64,000 nucleotides of DNA. Origin: 20CM-2-55-15 sp964633285 (GTDB lineage: Bacteria > Acidobacteriota > Terriglobia > 20CM-2-55-15). Of this stretch, positions 53,250 through 62,710 are shown one piece after another. The notes beneath the pieces were generated by a model. The model saw nothing but the letters and a program-made list of their open reading frames with translations, made no database searches and was not told where the DNA came from. Made by a program: the position numbers and the translations under genes. The DNA lies in NCBI GenBank assembly GCA_964633285.1, contig CAZWGA010000012.1, forward strand, positions 1-64,000, given 5' to 3'. Position 1 is the first letter of the stretch, and every line of letters begins with the position of its first letter.

Positions 53250-56200
53250 GAGTTCACTCGAAGGGTTGCAAGATTCTGCCCGGCCGTTACAATGCCGCCT
53301 CGCGCGCAATGAACGACTTCGACAACGCCGTCCGCAGGCGCCACGACCACGAATTCCATTTTCATGGCTTCGAGAACGATGACGCGCTCTCCCGCGCCGA
53401 CGCGTTGTCCCGGTTCGACCGCGATTTGCCAGACACTCGCCGTCATCGGAGATCGTACGGCTTCGCAGCCTTGAGGAATTCGTGTTGCCGTTGCTGCCGG
53501 TGAGGTTTCGAGAGGTTCGACAAATTCCTCCTGACCCGCCGCCGCCCAGCGTTCGCGTTCCGCGACGAAGGCTTCATGCTGCCGCTCTTTGAATTCGGCT
53601 GCCTCGCGCGAGGTTTTCCGCAGCAGTTGTTGATACGTGTTCCAACTGAAATCGGAGTGTTCGATCTTCGGCGAATATTTTCCGTGCGGAAACGCATCGC
53701 GCATTTCAAGCAACTCATCCGCGGAGACCGGAAAGAATCGAATCTGGTCGAAGAACCTCAACAGCCAGGGAGTGCCGGGAACGAATTCCCTGGTGCTTCG
53801 ATGTGTGTTCCACATCTGGACCGTGCGTCCAACGAATTGATAACCGCCCGGGCCTTCCATTCCGTAAACGCAGAGGTAAGCGCCGCCGATGCCGACGGAA
53901 TTCTCAGCCGTCCACGTCCGGGCGGGATTGTATTTGGTCGTGACGAGGCGATGCCTGGGATCGAGAGGCGTCGCGACTGGAGCGCCAAGGTAAACATCGC
54001 CGAGGCCCAGCACGAGATAGCTTGCATCGAAAACAATCCGGTAAACGTCGTCGATCGAATCGAGCCCGTTGATACGCCGGATGAATTCAATATTGCTGGG
54101 ACACCACGGCGCATCGGGCCGGACCGACTGCATGTATTTGCGAATTGCAAGTTGCGTCGCGGGATCATCCCATGAAAGCGGAAGATGCACCGTTCGAACC
54201 GGCAGGCTGGTGTTCCCCGAATCCTGAAGCATTTCAGTGCACGCTTCCATGCACGCGATCAGCTCTTCACGCGCAAGAATCCGGCTGTCGTAGTGAATCT
54301 GGAGCGAGCGGATTCCCGGAGTGACATCGATAATGCCCGGCAGATATTGCTGCCGCAAAATGCGTTCGAGTTGATGAACGCGGAATCGAAGGTTGAGATT
54401 CAGAACGTTCGGGCCGATCTCGATGAGCAGGTAACGATCTCCGGATGCCCGGTAGACGGTGTCGCCGTTCGAATGAAGAATGCATGGTTCGTCATTCACG
54501 CGCTCGAACCGGACCGTGTCGCCCGGACGAAGCTGGCCGAGCTTCCAGAGTTCGTCGTCCGCAATAACCAGCGGACACACAAAACCGCCGAGGCTGGGGC
54601 CGTCGGGACCGAGGAGTACCGGCATATCGCCGGTGAAGTCCATCGCGCCGATGGCATACGCATTGTCGTGAATGTTCGAAGGATGAAGTCCGGCTTCACC
54701 TCCGTCTCGACGGGCCCATTTTGGTTTTGGACCGATCAGGCGGACACCGGTTCGATCCGAGTTGTAGTGGACTTTCCACGGCGTTGAGAAAATTGTTTCG
54801 ATGTCTTCATCCGTGAAGAAGTCGGGAGCGCCGTGCGGACCGTACGTCGCGCCGATGTTCCACTCGTTTGAATAGATGGGAACCGGCAGGTCGCAGGGAG
54901 ACACTCGTTTGAGGAGCGGAGTCTGGGCTTCCGCCTTTCCCCATCGCAGCATGTCACCTGCCTGGATCGTTCGTCCCGCGTGGCCGCCGAACTTTCCGAG
55001 AATGAAAGTCGACCGGCTGCCGAGATATTGGGGGACATCAATCCCTCCACGCACTGCAATGTAGGCGCGAGCTCCATGTTGCGCCGAGCCGAGCCGAAGT
55101 TCAGCTCCGGCGGCGACCTCAATCGTCTCCCAGCATGAAACCGGTTGGCCGTCGAGGCAGGCATGCATGTCGGCGCCGGTTATCGCGATGACGGCATCGG
55201 AATGGAAACGCAGTGACGGCCCCGTCATCGTGCATTCCAGCGCGGCCGCTGAATCCGGATTACCAACGAGATGATTGGCGCAACGGAATGCAAGCGAGTC
55301 CATCGGACCCGACGGAGGCACACCGGCGTGCCAGTATCCAAGACGTCCCGGATAATCCTGAACCGTCGTCTGCATGCCGGCGTCGATCACTTCAATAGCG
55401 CGTGGCTGATAGTCACAATGTCCCAGGAAACTCGTCGAAAAACCGCCGGTAAGAAACCGCTGGTCGGCGACGACGCTGCGGAGGTAATCCAGATTCGTCT
55501 CAAGTCCATCAAATCGCGCCTCCGCGAGGGCTTGCTGCAGGCTATCAACAGCGGCGGCGCGGCTTTCGGCGCGCACGATGATTTTCGCCAGCATCGGATC
55601 GTAGAACGGAGTGACTTCAGTGCCGCGCTGTACCCAGGTTTCACATCGGGCATCATCCGGCAAGACGACTTCCGTCAAAACGCCCGCGCTCGGCCTGAAA
55701 TCGTGCGACGCATCCTCGGCGTAGATGCGGACCTGAATGGATGCTCCTGACGGCGCCGGCCGCAGTTGCTGTAGTGGAGCCAGTTCGCCGGCTCCGAGCC
55801 GCACCATCCATTCGACAAGGTCGACGCCGGTGACTTCCTCGGTCACGCCATGTTCAACCTGCAGCCGTGTATTGACCTCGAGAAAAAAGAAGTCTTCGCG
55901 ATCGGAGTCGTACAGGAACTCGACCGTTCCTGCGGATCGATATTTCACCGCGCGCGCAAGATGCTCTGCGCGTTCCCAGAGTTGTTGCCGGACTGCCGCG
56001 CTCAATCCCGGCGCCGGTGTTTCTTCGATGACCTTTTGATTGCGCCGCTGTGCCGAGCAATCGCGCTCTCCCAGCGCAATGACATTGCCTGCGCCGTCGC
56101 CAAAAATCTGCACTTCAATATGGCGCGCGTTTTCGACGTAGCGTTCCAGATAAACGCCCGACTGCCCGAAGTTAGCCGAACTCAGCCGCGTTACCGCCGC

Positions 56201-56740
56201 GAGGTTCCCGGCGACTTCCGCTTCGTTTCGGCATATGCGCATTCCGATTCCGCCGCCTCCCGCCGTGCTCTTGAGGATGACGGGATAACCGCAACGCCCG
56301 GCCTGTTCATGGGCGTCGCGGAGGTCCCGCAACAATCCGGTCCCCGGAAGCAGAGGAATTCCTTCCTGCATTGCAATCTCGCGCGCTGTGTGTTTCATGC
56401 CGAGCAGACGCATTTGTTCGGCAGTGGGTCCGAGAAAGACAATGCCGGCCTTCTCGCACGCTTCGGCGAAATCGGCATTCTCGCTAAGGAATCCATAACC
56501 CGGGTGAATGGCTTCAGCGCCGTGGTCGAGGGCAGCTTTGAGAATCGCGTCTTTTTGCAGATAGCTTTCCGCGGCAGGCGGCGGCCCGATCCTTACTGCT
56601 GCATTGGCCTGCGCGACGTGAGACGAGTGCCGGTCCGCTTCGGAATAGACAACAACGGAAGAAACACCCATGCGCCGGAGAGTTCGAATGATCCTGCACG
56701 CAATGACACCGCGATTGGCGATCAGAATTCTTCGAAACAT
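53246..56740 (-). CDS. Biotin-dependent urea/guanidine carboxylase
   Basis: The 1164-residue enzyme has a biotin carboxylase domain (about 1-445, with AGGGGIGMRI and EVNTRLQVEHGVTEE), a carboxyltransferase part made of AHS2- and AHS1-like domains (about 455-1060) and a biotinyl domain (VLEAMKMEF, biotinylated Lys1127). It carboxylates urea to allophanate, or guanidine to carboxyguanidine. Because two DUF1989 proteins, a TIGR03427-type ABC importer and allophanate hydrolase sit in the same operon, guanidine is the more likely substrate. The start overlaps nothing; the upstream DUF1989 gene ends 1 bp before it. Confidence 0.9.
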   Translation of the reverse strand: MFRRILIANRGVIACRIIRTLRRMGVSSVVVYSEADRHSSHVAQANAAVRIGPPPAAESYLQKDAILKAALDHGAEAIHPGYGFLSENADFAEACEKAGIVFLGPTAEQMRLLGMKHTAREIAMQEGIPLLPGTGLLRDLRDAHEQAGRCGYPVILKSTAGGGGIGMRICRNEAEVAGNLAAVTRLSSANFGQSGVYLERYVENARHIEVQIFGDGAGNVIALGERDCSAQRRNQKVIEETPAPGLSAAVRQQLWERAEHLARAVKYRSAGTVEFLYDSDREDFFFLEVNTRLQVEHGVTEEVTGVDLVEWMVRLGAGELAPLQQLRPAPSGASIQVRIYAEDASHDFRPSAGVLTEVVLPDDARCETWVQRGTEVTPFYDPMLAKIIVRAESRAAAVDSLQQALAEARFDGLETNLDYLRSVVADQRFLTGGFSTSFLGHCDYQPRAIEVIDAGMQTTVQDYPGRLGYWHAGVPPSGPMDSLAFRCANHLVGNPDSAAALECTMTGPSLRFHSDAVIAITGADMHACLDGQPVSCWETIEVAAGAELRLGSAQHGARAYIAVRGGIDVPQYLGSRSTFILGKFGGHAGRTIQAGDMLRWGKAEAQTPLLKRVSPCDLPVPIYSNEWNIGATYGPHGAPDFFTDEDIETIFSTPWKVHYNSDRTGVRLIGPKPKWARRDGGEAGLHPSNIHDNAYAIGAMDFTGDMPVLLGPDGPSLGGFVCPLVIADDELWKLGQLRPGDTVRFERVNDEPCILHSNGDTVYRASGDRYLLIEIGPNVLNLNLRFRVHQLERILRQQYLPGIIDVTPGIRSLQIHYDSRILAREELIACMEACTEMLQDSGNTSLPVRTVHLPLSWDDPATQLAIRKYMQSVRPDAPWCPSNIEFIRRINGLDSIDDVYRIVFDASYLVLGLGDVYLGAPVATPLDPRHRLVTTKYNPARTWTAENSVGIGGAYLCVYGMEGPGGYQFVGRTVQMWNTHRSTREFVPGTPWLLRFFDQIRFFPVSADELLEMRDAFPHGKYSPKIEHSDFSWNTYQQLLRKTSREAAEFKERQHEAFVAERERWAAAGQEEFVEPLETSPAATATRIPQGCEAVRSPMTASVWQIAVEPGQRVGAGERVIVLEAMKMEFVVVAPADGVVEVVHCARGGIVTAGQNLATLRVNS

Positions 56741-56741
56741 C

Positions 56742-57398
56742 TCAATCCGCTGCGTCCCAAATGAGGACTTGAATGGGAGTGGGGTTATACGCGTTACAGG
56801 GATTGTTCAGTTGCGGACAGTTGCTGATGACGGCAAGAACGTCCATCTCGGCGCGGAGTTCAACATATTTTCCGGGACCCGATACACCGTCTTCGAACGT
56901 CAGTCCTCCTTCGGGAGTGACCGGAACGTTCATGAAGAAGTTGATATTGTGCGCGATGTCCCGTTTTTCAAATCCGTTTCCCCACGCGAGCGCCGCTTTG
57001 ACAAAACTCTGCCGGCAAGCGTGCATATGCCGCTTCTCGATGGCGTAGCGGACCATGTTGCTTTCCGTGGCGCATGCGCCGCCCAGCGTGTCGTGACGTC
57101 CACAGGTGTCGGCAACAATCGTCAGAAGAACATTTCCGCGCGATGACATGAGTCTGGTTCCTGCGGTGAGGTAGATGTTGGCCTGAGCTCGAATCGTATC
57201 CTGCGCCGAGTATCGGTCTTCGTAGTCGCGCGCATTGTAGAAAAGAGTGTCCGCCGCCTGGTTGCCTTCGACATCCACGATACGAAGACACTGACCTTTA
57301 CTCACTTCATGAATCCATGGCTCGCCCGCGGGCACAATCGCGTTATACCGCGCTCGTCCCGGATCCAGTGAACTTTCGATGAGATTCCTGCCTTTCAT
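56742..57398 (-). CDS. DUF1989 protein, probable carboxyguanidine deiminase subunit
   Basis: The 218-residue protein belongs to DUF1989 (urea-carboxylase-associated protein), shown by EGNQAADTLFYNA, TLGGACATESNMVRY and INFFMNVPVTPEGGLTF. In known guanidine operons two such proteins form the deiminase (CgdA/CgdB) that turns carboxyguanidine into allophanate. It lies between the second DUF1989 gene and the carboxylase, with short gaps. Assignment of A or B subunit is not attempted. Confidence 0.85.
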   Translation of the reverse strand: MKGRNLIESSLDPGRARYNAIVPAGEPWIHEVSKGQCLRIVDVEGNQAADTLFYNARDYEDRYSAQDTIRAQANIYLTAGTRLMSSRGNVLLTIVADTCGRHDTLGGACATESNMVRYAIEKRHMHACRQSFVKAALAWGNGFEKRDIAHNINFFMNVPVTPEGGLTFEDGVSGPGKYVELRAEMDVLAVISNCPQLNNPCNAYNPTPIQVLIWDAAD

Positions 57399-57415
57399 AA
57401 TTTCAACGAAGCGGC

Positions 57416-58114
57416 CTACATGAAATAGCGTTCCGTAAGAACGAATCCCCGCGCGTTTTCAGGCCGGGACGTGCGGCATGGATCGTCTTTCGCCGGCGCA
57501 CTTACTTTTCGGATCGATACGTTCACGGCTTTCGGCGCGTAGGAAGAATTCGGATCGAGCGGATGCGGACACGTATTGAGAATCATCAACACGTTCATTT
57601 CCGCGCGAAGCTCCACATAGTCTCCGGGCTTCGAGTGATTCGCGGCGAAGCGCATGTTGCCGCCGCCATCGACGGTCACCTTGCTGAAAAAGTTGATTGG
57701 GGCCGCCATGTCACGAGGCGACAGTCCGTATTTCGCGAGTTCGATGGCAAAGCCGTCATAAGCATTCTGATGCCAGGAATTCCGGTGTTCCTGGTATCGG
57801 GCGGCGCCGTATTTGGCTTCGACGAGCGAAGCGTTCGAGCACCCGCTCAGCGGATCATGCCAGCCCAACGAGTCTGCGGTGATCGAACAAAGAATTCGTC
57901 CCATGTCCGAATACAGAACGTAACCGCGAGTGAGACGTGCGATGTGCTGGGCCTTGAGCGTGTCGGGCATGTTGTAGCGTTCGGATGGATTTTCCCAGTT
58001 ATAAAGGATGGCGCCTACATTGGCGCCGCCCTCGATGTCGGTGATGCGGAGGGCGGTGCAGCGCTTCAGCACGTGCGACCACGTTGCCGCGGGTTCTATC
58101 TTGTCTTCAAACAA
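57416..58114 (-). CDS. DUF1989 protein, probable carboxyguanidine deiminase second subunit
   Basis: The 232-residue protein starts at TTG 58114, overlapping the stop of the GAF-ANTAR gene by 8 bp; AAAGGAG is upstream. The DUF1989 motifs EGGANVGAILYNW, WHDPLSGCSNASLVEAKYG and INFFSKVTVDGGGNMRF are present and the protein is a paralogue of the next gene. The C-terminus is about 15 residues longer. Together they would supply both subunits of the deiminase. Confidence 0.83.
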   Translation of the reverse strand: MFEDKIEPAATWSHVLKRCTALRITDIEGGANVGAILYNWENPSERYNMPDTLKAQHIARLTRGYVLYSDMGRILCSITADSLGWHDPLSGCSNASLVEAKYGAARYQEHRNSWHQNAYDGFAIELAKYGLSPRDMAAPINFFSKVTVDGGGNMRFAANHSKPGDYVELRAEMNVLMILNTCPHPLDPNSSYAPKAVNVSIRKVSAPAKDDPCRTSRPENARGFVLTERYFM

Positions 58115-59384
58115 GTTCTTTCTTTTCTCCTTTGCGGTGGAGTTCCTCGGCAAGAATGATGGCCTCGGCAAGATCGCGCATGGGCCGCCGCAAACGGCGC
58201 GCTTCGCCACGCAGGTTCAGGTACGCCTGCTCTTCCGTGAGGCCGTGTCGATGCTGGAGGATTCCCTTCGCCCGTTCGACGATCTTTCGTTCTTCGAGCG
58301 TTCGTTTCATTTCGAGGGATTCGGAAATCAACCGCGCGTTTTCGACGGCCAGCGCAGCCTGCCCGGCAACCGCTTTCGCAAAGCCGATGTCTTCAGGTGA
58401 GAACGAGCGGCGGTCGGTGGTGTAAATGTTCAGCGTGCCGATGACCTTCTGCCCGACCAGCAGAGGTACCGACAGCAGGGAATTGAGACCGGACCGGCGG
58501 GCCAGTTCGGGATATTTGTACGATTTTTCCGAGGCAACGTCTGCAACCGTCACGAGCTGTTTCTCGCGGACGACGCGTCCGATCAGCGAGTCTTCGATTT
58601 TGACGGGAAGCTTCTGCATGTAATCGGGCGACGAGCATCGTGCTGCCTTGATCGACAGTTCCTGCTTGTCTTCGTCCACGATCATGATGGAACACACCGG
58701 AGAATTGAACGTTTCCGCTACCATTTCCGCAATCACCTGCAGAATCCGGTCGAGATAATCCTCCGTGGTAATCGTGTGGCCGACAGCCCCGAGCAGTTCG
58801 AATTTCTTCGTTGCGGCCTGCGATCGCTCCGACAGGCGCGCTTTCGCGATGGCGCCACCCATCTGTTCGGCAACGTAACCCAGCAGCGCGACTTCTTCGC
58901 GTGAATGCTTGTGCTTTTGCTTGTGATGCACATTGATTACGCCGATGACGTCTCCGCTGCTGATGAGCGGAACCGACAGAAAGGCTTCGTATGTGTCTTC
59001 CGGCAGCGAGGCAAATGATTTGAACCTTGGATCGCTGGACGCATGCGAAGCTAGCGCCACCACGGATTGATGCTTTGCCACCCAGCCCGTCACACCTTCG
59101 CCGATCTTGAGGCGGATCTTTCCGATTTCCGCATCGTGAGGCAACTGGGAGGCGCACAGTACGATTTCCGCGCTGGAAGGCTCAAGCAGATAAACGAGGC
59201 ACGCATCGCAATTGGTGACACCCACGACGATGCCGACGAGTTCACCCAGCATCTTCTCAAGGGACAGGCGCGAGCTGACGATTCCGCTGATCCGATGCAG
59301 CAGCGCGAGTTGAGATACGTCTTCTCCGGTCTGAGCAGTTGGTTCAGTCAAATTGAAACACTCCTTTGATTCAAGTGTGCGCAT
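58107..59384 (-). CDS. GAF-GAF-ANTAR regulator (RNA-binding antiterminator)
   Basis: The 425-residue protein has two GAF domains (about 40-180 and 200-345) and a C-terminal ANTAR domain (about 350-415: EERKIVERAKGILQHRHGLTEEQAYLNLRGEARRLRRPMRDLAEAII). ANTAR proteins bind pairs of RNA hairpins and prevent early termination; the GAF domains would sense a ligand or redox state. Lying mid-operon, it probably acts on the leader of this same transcript. The RNA target is not clear (see rejected list). Confidence 0.88.
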   Translation of the reverse strand: MRTLESKECFNLTEPTAQTGEDVSQLALLHRISGIVSSRLSLEKMLGELVGIVVGVTNCDACLVYLLEPSSAEIVLCASQLPHDAEIGKIRLKIGEGVTGWVAKHQSVVALASHASSDPRFKSFASLPEDTYEAFLSVPLISSGDVIGVINVHHKQKHKHSREEVALLGYVAEQMGGAIAKARLSERSQAATKKFELLGAVGHTITTEDYLDRILQVIAEMVAETFNSPVCSIMIVDEDKQELSIKAARCSSPDYMQKLPVKIEDSLIGRVVREKQLVTVADVASEKSYKYPELARRSGLNSLLSVPLLVGQKVIGTLNIYTTDRRSFSPEDIGFAKAVAGQAALAVENARLISESLEMKRTLEERKIVERAKGILQHRHGLTEEQAYLNLRGEARRLRRPMRDLAEAIILAEELHRKGEKKELV

Positions 59385-59461
59385 TGGCTACTCCCTTCCT
59401 GGAAGAAGGGAATATGCAATGGACATGCCATCGGTTTTACGTCTTCACGCGAGGGCCGGAA

Positions 59462-60361
59462 TTACGGCAAATACTGGGCTCTCGCCGGCCGCTCTGCAGC
59501 CCCTTCTCCCGAAGGGAGCGGGCTTCCATTCCTACATTCCTGTCGCTTCAAAAACACGTGAGTTACATTTCTGTCGGAGTCGGGCGGACTGGATGCCCCC
59601 TCGATCTCCTTTATCGCAAACTGAATCTCATTTTCGGGCGAATCGAAATCGAGATGCGGCACTGCGGCGTCGAGCGCGACGGGACCGGCCAGAGCAATAA
59701 CGCGCGTACTCAGGCAGACGGCTTCCCGGGTATTGTGCGTTACAAAGACGATGGTCGTCCGTGTCTGACTCCAGAGTTCCTTGATGAGCCGCTGCATCCC
59801 CCGCCGCGTCCCCGGGTCCAGCGCGCTGAATGCTTCGTCCATCAGCAGAATCGGAGGCTGCATGATGAGCGCCTGAGCGATTGCCACGCGTTGCTGCATG
59901 CCGCCCGAAAGCTGGTGCGGGTATTTGCGCGCGTCGGCTTTGTCGAGTCCGAGATTGGTAATGTAATGCATGGCCTCTTCCCGAAACTCACGCATCCGGC
60001 GATGGCGCGCCGGATGAAGCCACGACCAGGCGCCGAATTGGCCGACGTCGAGCCCAAACGTTACGTTGTCGAGCACGGTCTTATCCGGAAACAGCGAATA
60101 CTTCTGAGGTACGTAGCCGCACAGCCGGTCCGGCTGCGACCGCTCGAGGCCATTTACAAGAACACGGCCGCGTGTCGGCTGCTGCTCACCGAGGATCAGT
60201 CTCAGCAGTGTCGATTTTCCGCGCCCGGTCTGGCCGACAATGGAAACGAATTCGCCGTTTTCGATATCGAGATGGATGTCTTCGAGGACGCGTTTGATGG
60301 ATCCATCTCCCGCGGCGTAGTCGACCTGAACGGATTCCATCCGGATAATCGGACTCGGCAT
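59462..60361 (-). CDS. ABC transporter ATPase (urea/guanidine importer)
   Basis: The 299-residue ATPase has Walker A GQTGRGKST, signature LSGGMQQRVAIAQAL, Walker B ILLMDEAF and H-loop THNTREA. It resembles nitrate/taurine/aliphatic sulfonate-type importers. AGGAG lies 5 nt before ATG 60361, which is 2 bp after the permease stop. The last 20 or so residues (after about residue 275) look like read-through of a hairpin-forming repeat in the intergenic DNA (59497-59520) rather than family sequence. Confidence 0.88.
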   Translation of the reverse strand: MPSPIIRMESVQVDYAAGDGSIKRVLEDIHLDIENGEFVSIVGQTGRGKSTLLRLILGEQQPTRGRVLVNGLERSQPDRLCGYVPQKYSLFPDKTVLDNVTFGLDVGQFGAWSWLHPARHRRMREFREEAMHYITNLGLDKADARKYPHQLSGGMQQRVAIAQALIMQPPILLMDEAFSALDPGTRRGMQRLIKELWSQTRTTIVFVTHNTREAVCLSTRVIALAGPVALDAAVPHLDFDSPENEIQFAIKEIEGASSPPDSDRNVTHVFLKRQECRNGSPLPSGEGAAERPARAQYLP

Positions 60362-60363
60362 CG

Positions 60364-61212
60364 TTACTCCTGGAACCATGGATGCATTTTGCGATTAACG
60401 GTGTGCATCGCCAGGTCGACGGCAAACAACAGCAAAGCGACCCAGAGAACATAAGGAATGATCGTGTCCATGCCCATATGCCGCCGCAGCAGCGCAATGC
60501 GATACGCGAGTCCATCCGTCGACGCAATCATTTCCCCCGCGAAGAGAAACAGCATCACCGCTTTCAAATTGAGCCGGATACTGTTCAGCACACGCGGCAG
60601 GATCTGCTTGAACACGATGCGATACGTTATTGCGAAGTCGCTCGCGCCGAGCGTGAACGCTTTCACCACTTGTTCGCGCGGAATGCTTTTCGCCAGGTTG
60701 AACGTGTCGAGAATGATGGTCGGGGTGACGCCGGCCACGATCAGCATGATTTTGGACAGTTCATCGATTCCGAATGCGATGAACAGAATCGGCAACAGCG
60801 ACAGCGCGACGATCTTGTCGAAGAACTGGATGAATCGCAGGAATACCGCGCCGATGTACGGAAACATCGCCATGTGCAGCCCGAGAAGCACTGCTGGAAA
60901 CAGCAGCGCCATGCTGATCAGGAACCGGCGTCCTGTTGCTTTCGTGTCCATCCAGAGCATGCTGGATCGGATGCGCGCAATAAGCGGGGCACTCTCGTCA
61001 AGCGCCTGGTCTTCGCCGGCCGGCTTCAGGGCCGCGTCCTGAAAGGCGCGAATCATCTGGGCCGCGGTCGGCGTGATGCGGTCATCGGGGTTTTCGGTGT
61101 GCCGTTGAGCGGCGATATAAAAATAAGACGCAATCCCGGCCGCAAAAAGAAACCACGAGAGAATCCATGCCGTCGTTCGCCCGGGGGGCGTGTGAATGCG
61201 AAGCAGACTCAC
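60364..61212 (-). CDS. ABC transporter permease (urea/guanidine importer)
   Basis: The 282-residue protein has one N-terminal membrane helix (about 14-34) and a BPD_transp_1-type permease domain (about 95-275) with the coupling-helix stretch VVKAFTLGASDFAITYRIVFKQILPRVLNSIRLNLK. It overlaps the binding-protein stop by ATGA. The loop between helices 1 and 2 (35-85) is longer than usual and extracytoplasmic or periplasmic. Confidence 0.87.
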   Translation of the reverse strand: MSLLRIHTPPGRTTAWILSWFLFAAGIASYFYIAAQRHTENPDDRITPTAAQMIRAFQDAALKPAGEDQALDESAPLIARIRSSMLWMDTKATGRRFLISMALLFPAVLLGLHMAMFPYIGAVFLRFIQFFDKIVALSLLPILFIAFGIDELSKIMLIVAGVTPTIILDTFNLAKSIPREQVVKAFTLGASDFAITYRIVFKQILPRVLNSIRLNLKAVMLFLFAGEMIASTDGLAYRIALLRRHMGMDTIIPYVLWVALLLFAVDLAMHTVNRKMHPWFQE

Positions 61213-62300
61213 AGTTTTCCCTGCGCGGCGAGTTGCATGTATGTTGTGGCGAATCTCAATCGGATCCGGTCCGGCTTTCCGAGCGCCGTACCATCAACAA
61301 ATTGAATTCCAACATCGTCGGCCGACCTGGTTTTCTCGCCAAGCAGTCCATGGGAAAAACAGAATTGGCGGACCAGATCCATGGTTTTCTTGACCTCAGG
61401 CGATGACGCCATCTGCGCCGCAGATTGCGGCGTGTAGTACATGTGCGTCGTGCTGAGCTGTTCTTTGTACGAGACCAGCGAATCCTGGGAGGCTTCGGCA
61501 ATTCCGCTCAGGACTTTATCCAACGCAGGGCCTGTGGCGGACATCTGGCTCATCACTTCATACCAGGCGCCCGTGATCGCCTGCGCGAATTTCTTGCCGG
61601 AGCCATCGGGGCGGTTCAGCACCTCAGTGCGAGTGACGAGAAGGTCCATGATTTCGCCGGGAATCTGCGACGAATTGAAAACCATCTTCACGTCTTTCGA
61701 CTTCATGATTTGAGAGACCAGTGGTTTCCATGTCACCACCGCAGGCTTCGTTGTGTCGGCGAGAAAGGCGTATGCGATATCGGAATCGGAGGTATTGATG
61801 TATTTCACCTGCTTGATTTGATTTCCAAGTCCGTTGAGGACCATCGCCCGCTCAAAGAGATATTGCGAAACCGTTTTTTCGACGAGCATCACAGGCTTGC
61901 CGGGAATCTGCGCCAGTCCAAGATTCTGGCGCGTGATGACAGCGTCGTTGCCGTTGGAATAGTCGCCCAGAATGATTGCGGTCGTGTCGACGCCGGCGGC
62001 CGCCGGCATATCGAGAGCTTCCATGTTCGTCATTGCACAGGCGTCGATGTTTTTGGCGACGAATGCATCGAGCGACGGAGCGTAATCGAAACGCTGAACC
62101 TTGATGTTGATTCCGTATTTGTCAGCCCACTTTTTCAGGATGCCGGATTTCGACATGTAGTAATACGGATCCCAGCCGACATAAACCGACCAGCCTACGG
62201 TGAACGAGGGCTTTTGCTGGGCGAAAAGGCCTGCAGCCATGAACAGGATTCCCACGAACAAACTTGCCTTCAGCAGAACGGACAAAACTCGGCCGGACAT
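61209..62300 (-). CDS. ABC transporter substrate-binding protein, urea-carboxylase-region type (TIGR03427-like)
   Basis: The 363-residue secreted protein has a signal peptide (about 1-26) and an NMT1/nitrate-taurine-type binding fold (WDPYYYMSKSGILKKWADKYGINIKVQRFDYAPSLDAFVA). The length and pattern fit the periplasmic proteins found only beside urea carboxylase genes. ATG 62300 has GGAGGTG 6 nt upstream. It is the first gene of the operon; the 740 bp upstream contain two hairpins described separately. Confidence 0.88.
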   Translation of the reverse strand: MSGRVLSVLLKASLFVGILFMAAGLFAQQKPSFTVGWSVYVGWDPYYYMSKSGILKKWADKYGINIKVQRFDYAPSLDAFVAKNIDACAMTNMEALDMPAAAGVDTTAIILGDYSNGNDAVITRQNLGLAQIPGKPVMLVEKTVSQYLFERAMVLNGLGNQIKQVKYINTSDSDIAYAFLADTTKPAVVTWKPLVSQIMKSKDVKMVFNSSQIPGEIMDLLVTRTEVLNRPDGSGKKFAQAITGAWYEVMSQMSATGPALDKVLSGIAEASQDSLVSYKEQLSTTHMYYTPQSAAQMASSPEVKKTMDLVRQFCFSHGLLGEKTRSADDVGIQFVDGTALGKPDRIRLRFATTYMQLAAQGKL

Positions 62301-62703
62301 CAAACACACCTCCACTCTTGATAGCGCTTCGTTAGCAATTTCCCCTCCTCAACCGAGGAGAGGCAGAGAGTGGATGCCGGTGTTGCCAAAAAGCTGATTG
62401 TTTTGACTGCCCTCTCCTCATCTGCGGAGGAGAGTTTTGCTTCCGCGGCCCTCAACGGAGAACGAGAATCCCTTCCTGACCCGACAAAAATGAAAGAACG
62501 TTTGTGATGTCCGACAGAATTGTTGTGAAAGGCGCGAGCACCCCTGAATGTATCCCGCGCAAAACTCTGCGTTTGACTCAAAACCGCATCTCGGCCCTTC
62601 TCTTGCTAAGCCAATCCGGAACCGAAGTTGACGTATGCCCTTGTTCGGCATCCGAAGCCTGCCTGGTCGCGGCGAACTCGAAGTCTCAAGACTGAACAGA
62701 GAA
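62301..62703. other. Non-coding region upstream of the nitrogen operon with two GAGGAG hairpins
   Basis: No gene is supported here. Two tandem hairpins have near-identical stems: 62342-62350 with 62355-62363 (loop 4 nt) and 62412-62419 with 62427-62434 (loop 7 nt). They may be leader structures of the minus-strand operon or merely CTCTCC-type dispersed repeats. No guanidine-I, -II or -III riboswitch core was recognised. Confidence 0.4.
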
Positions 62704-62710
62704 TCGCGCG

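Noticed and set aside
59385..59520. Hairpins near 59391-59408 and 59497-59520 as ANTAR target
   Set aside because: The loops lack the A1/G4 hexaloop pattern, the spacing is large and the second lies within the ATPase tail; they look like dispersed CTCCC/GGGAG repeats.
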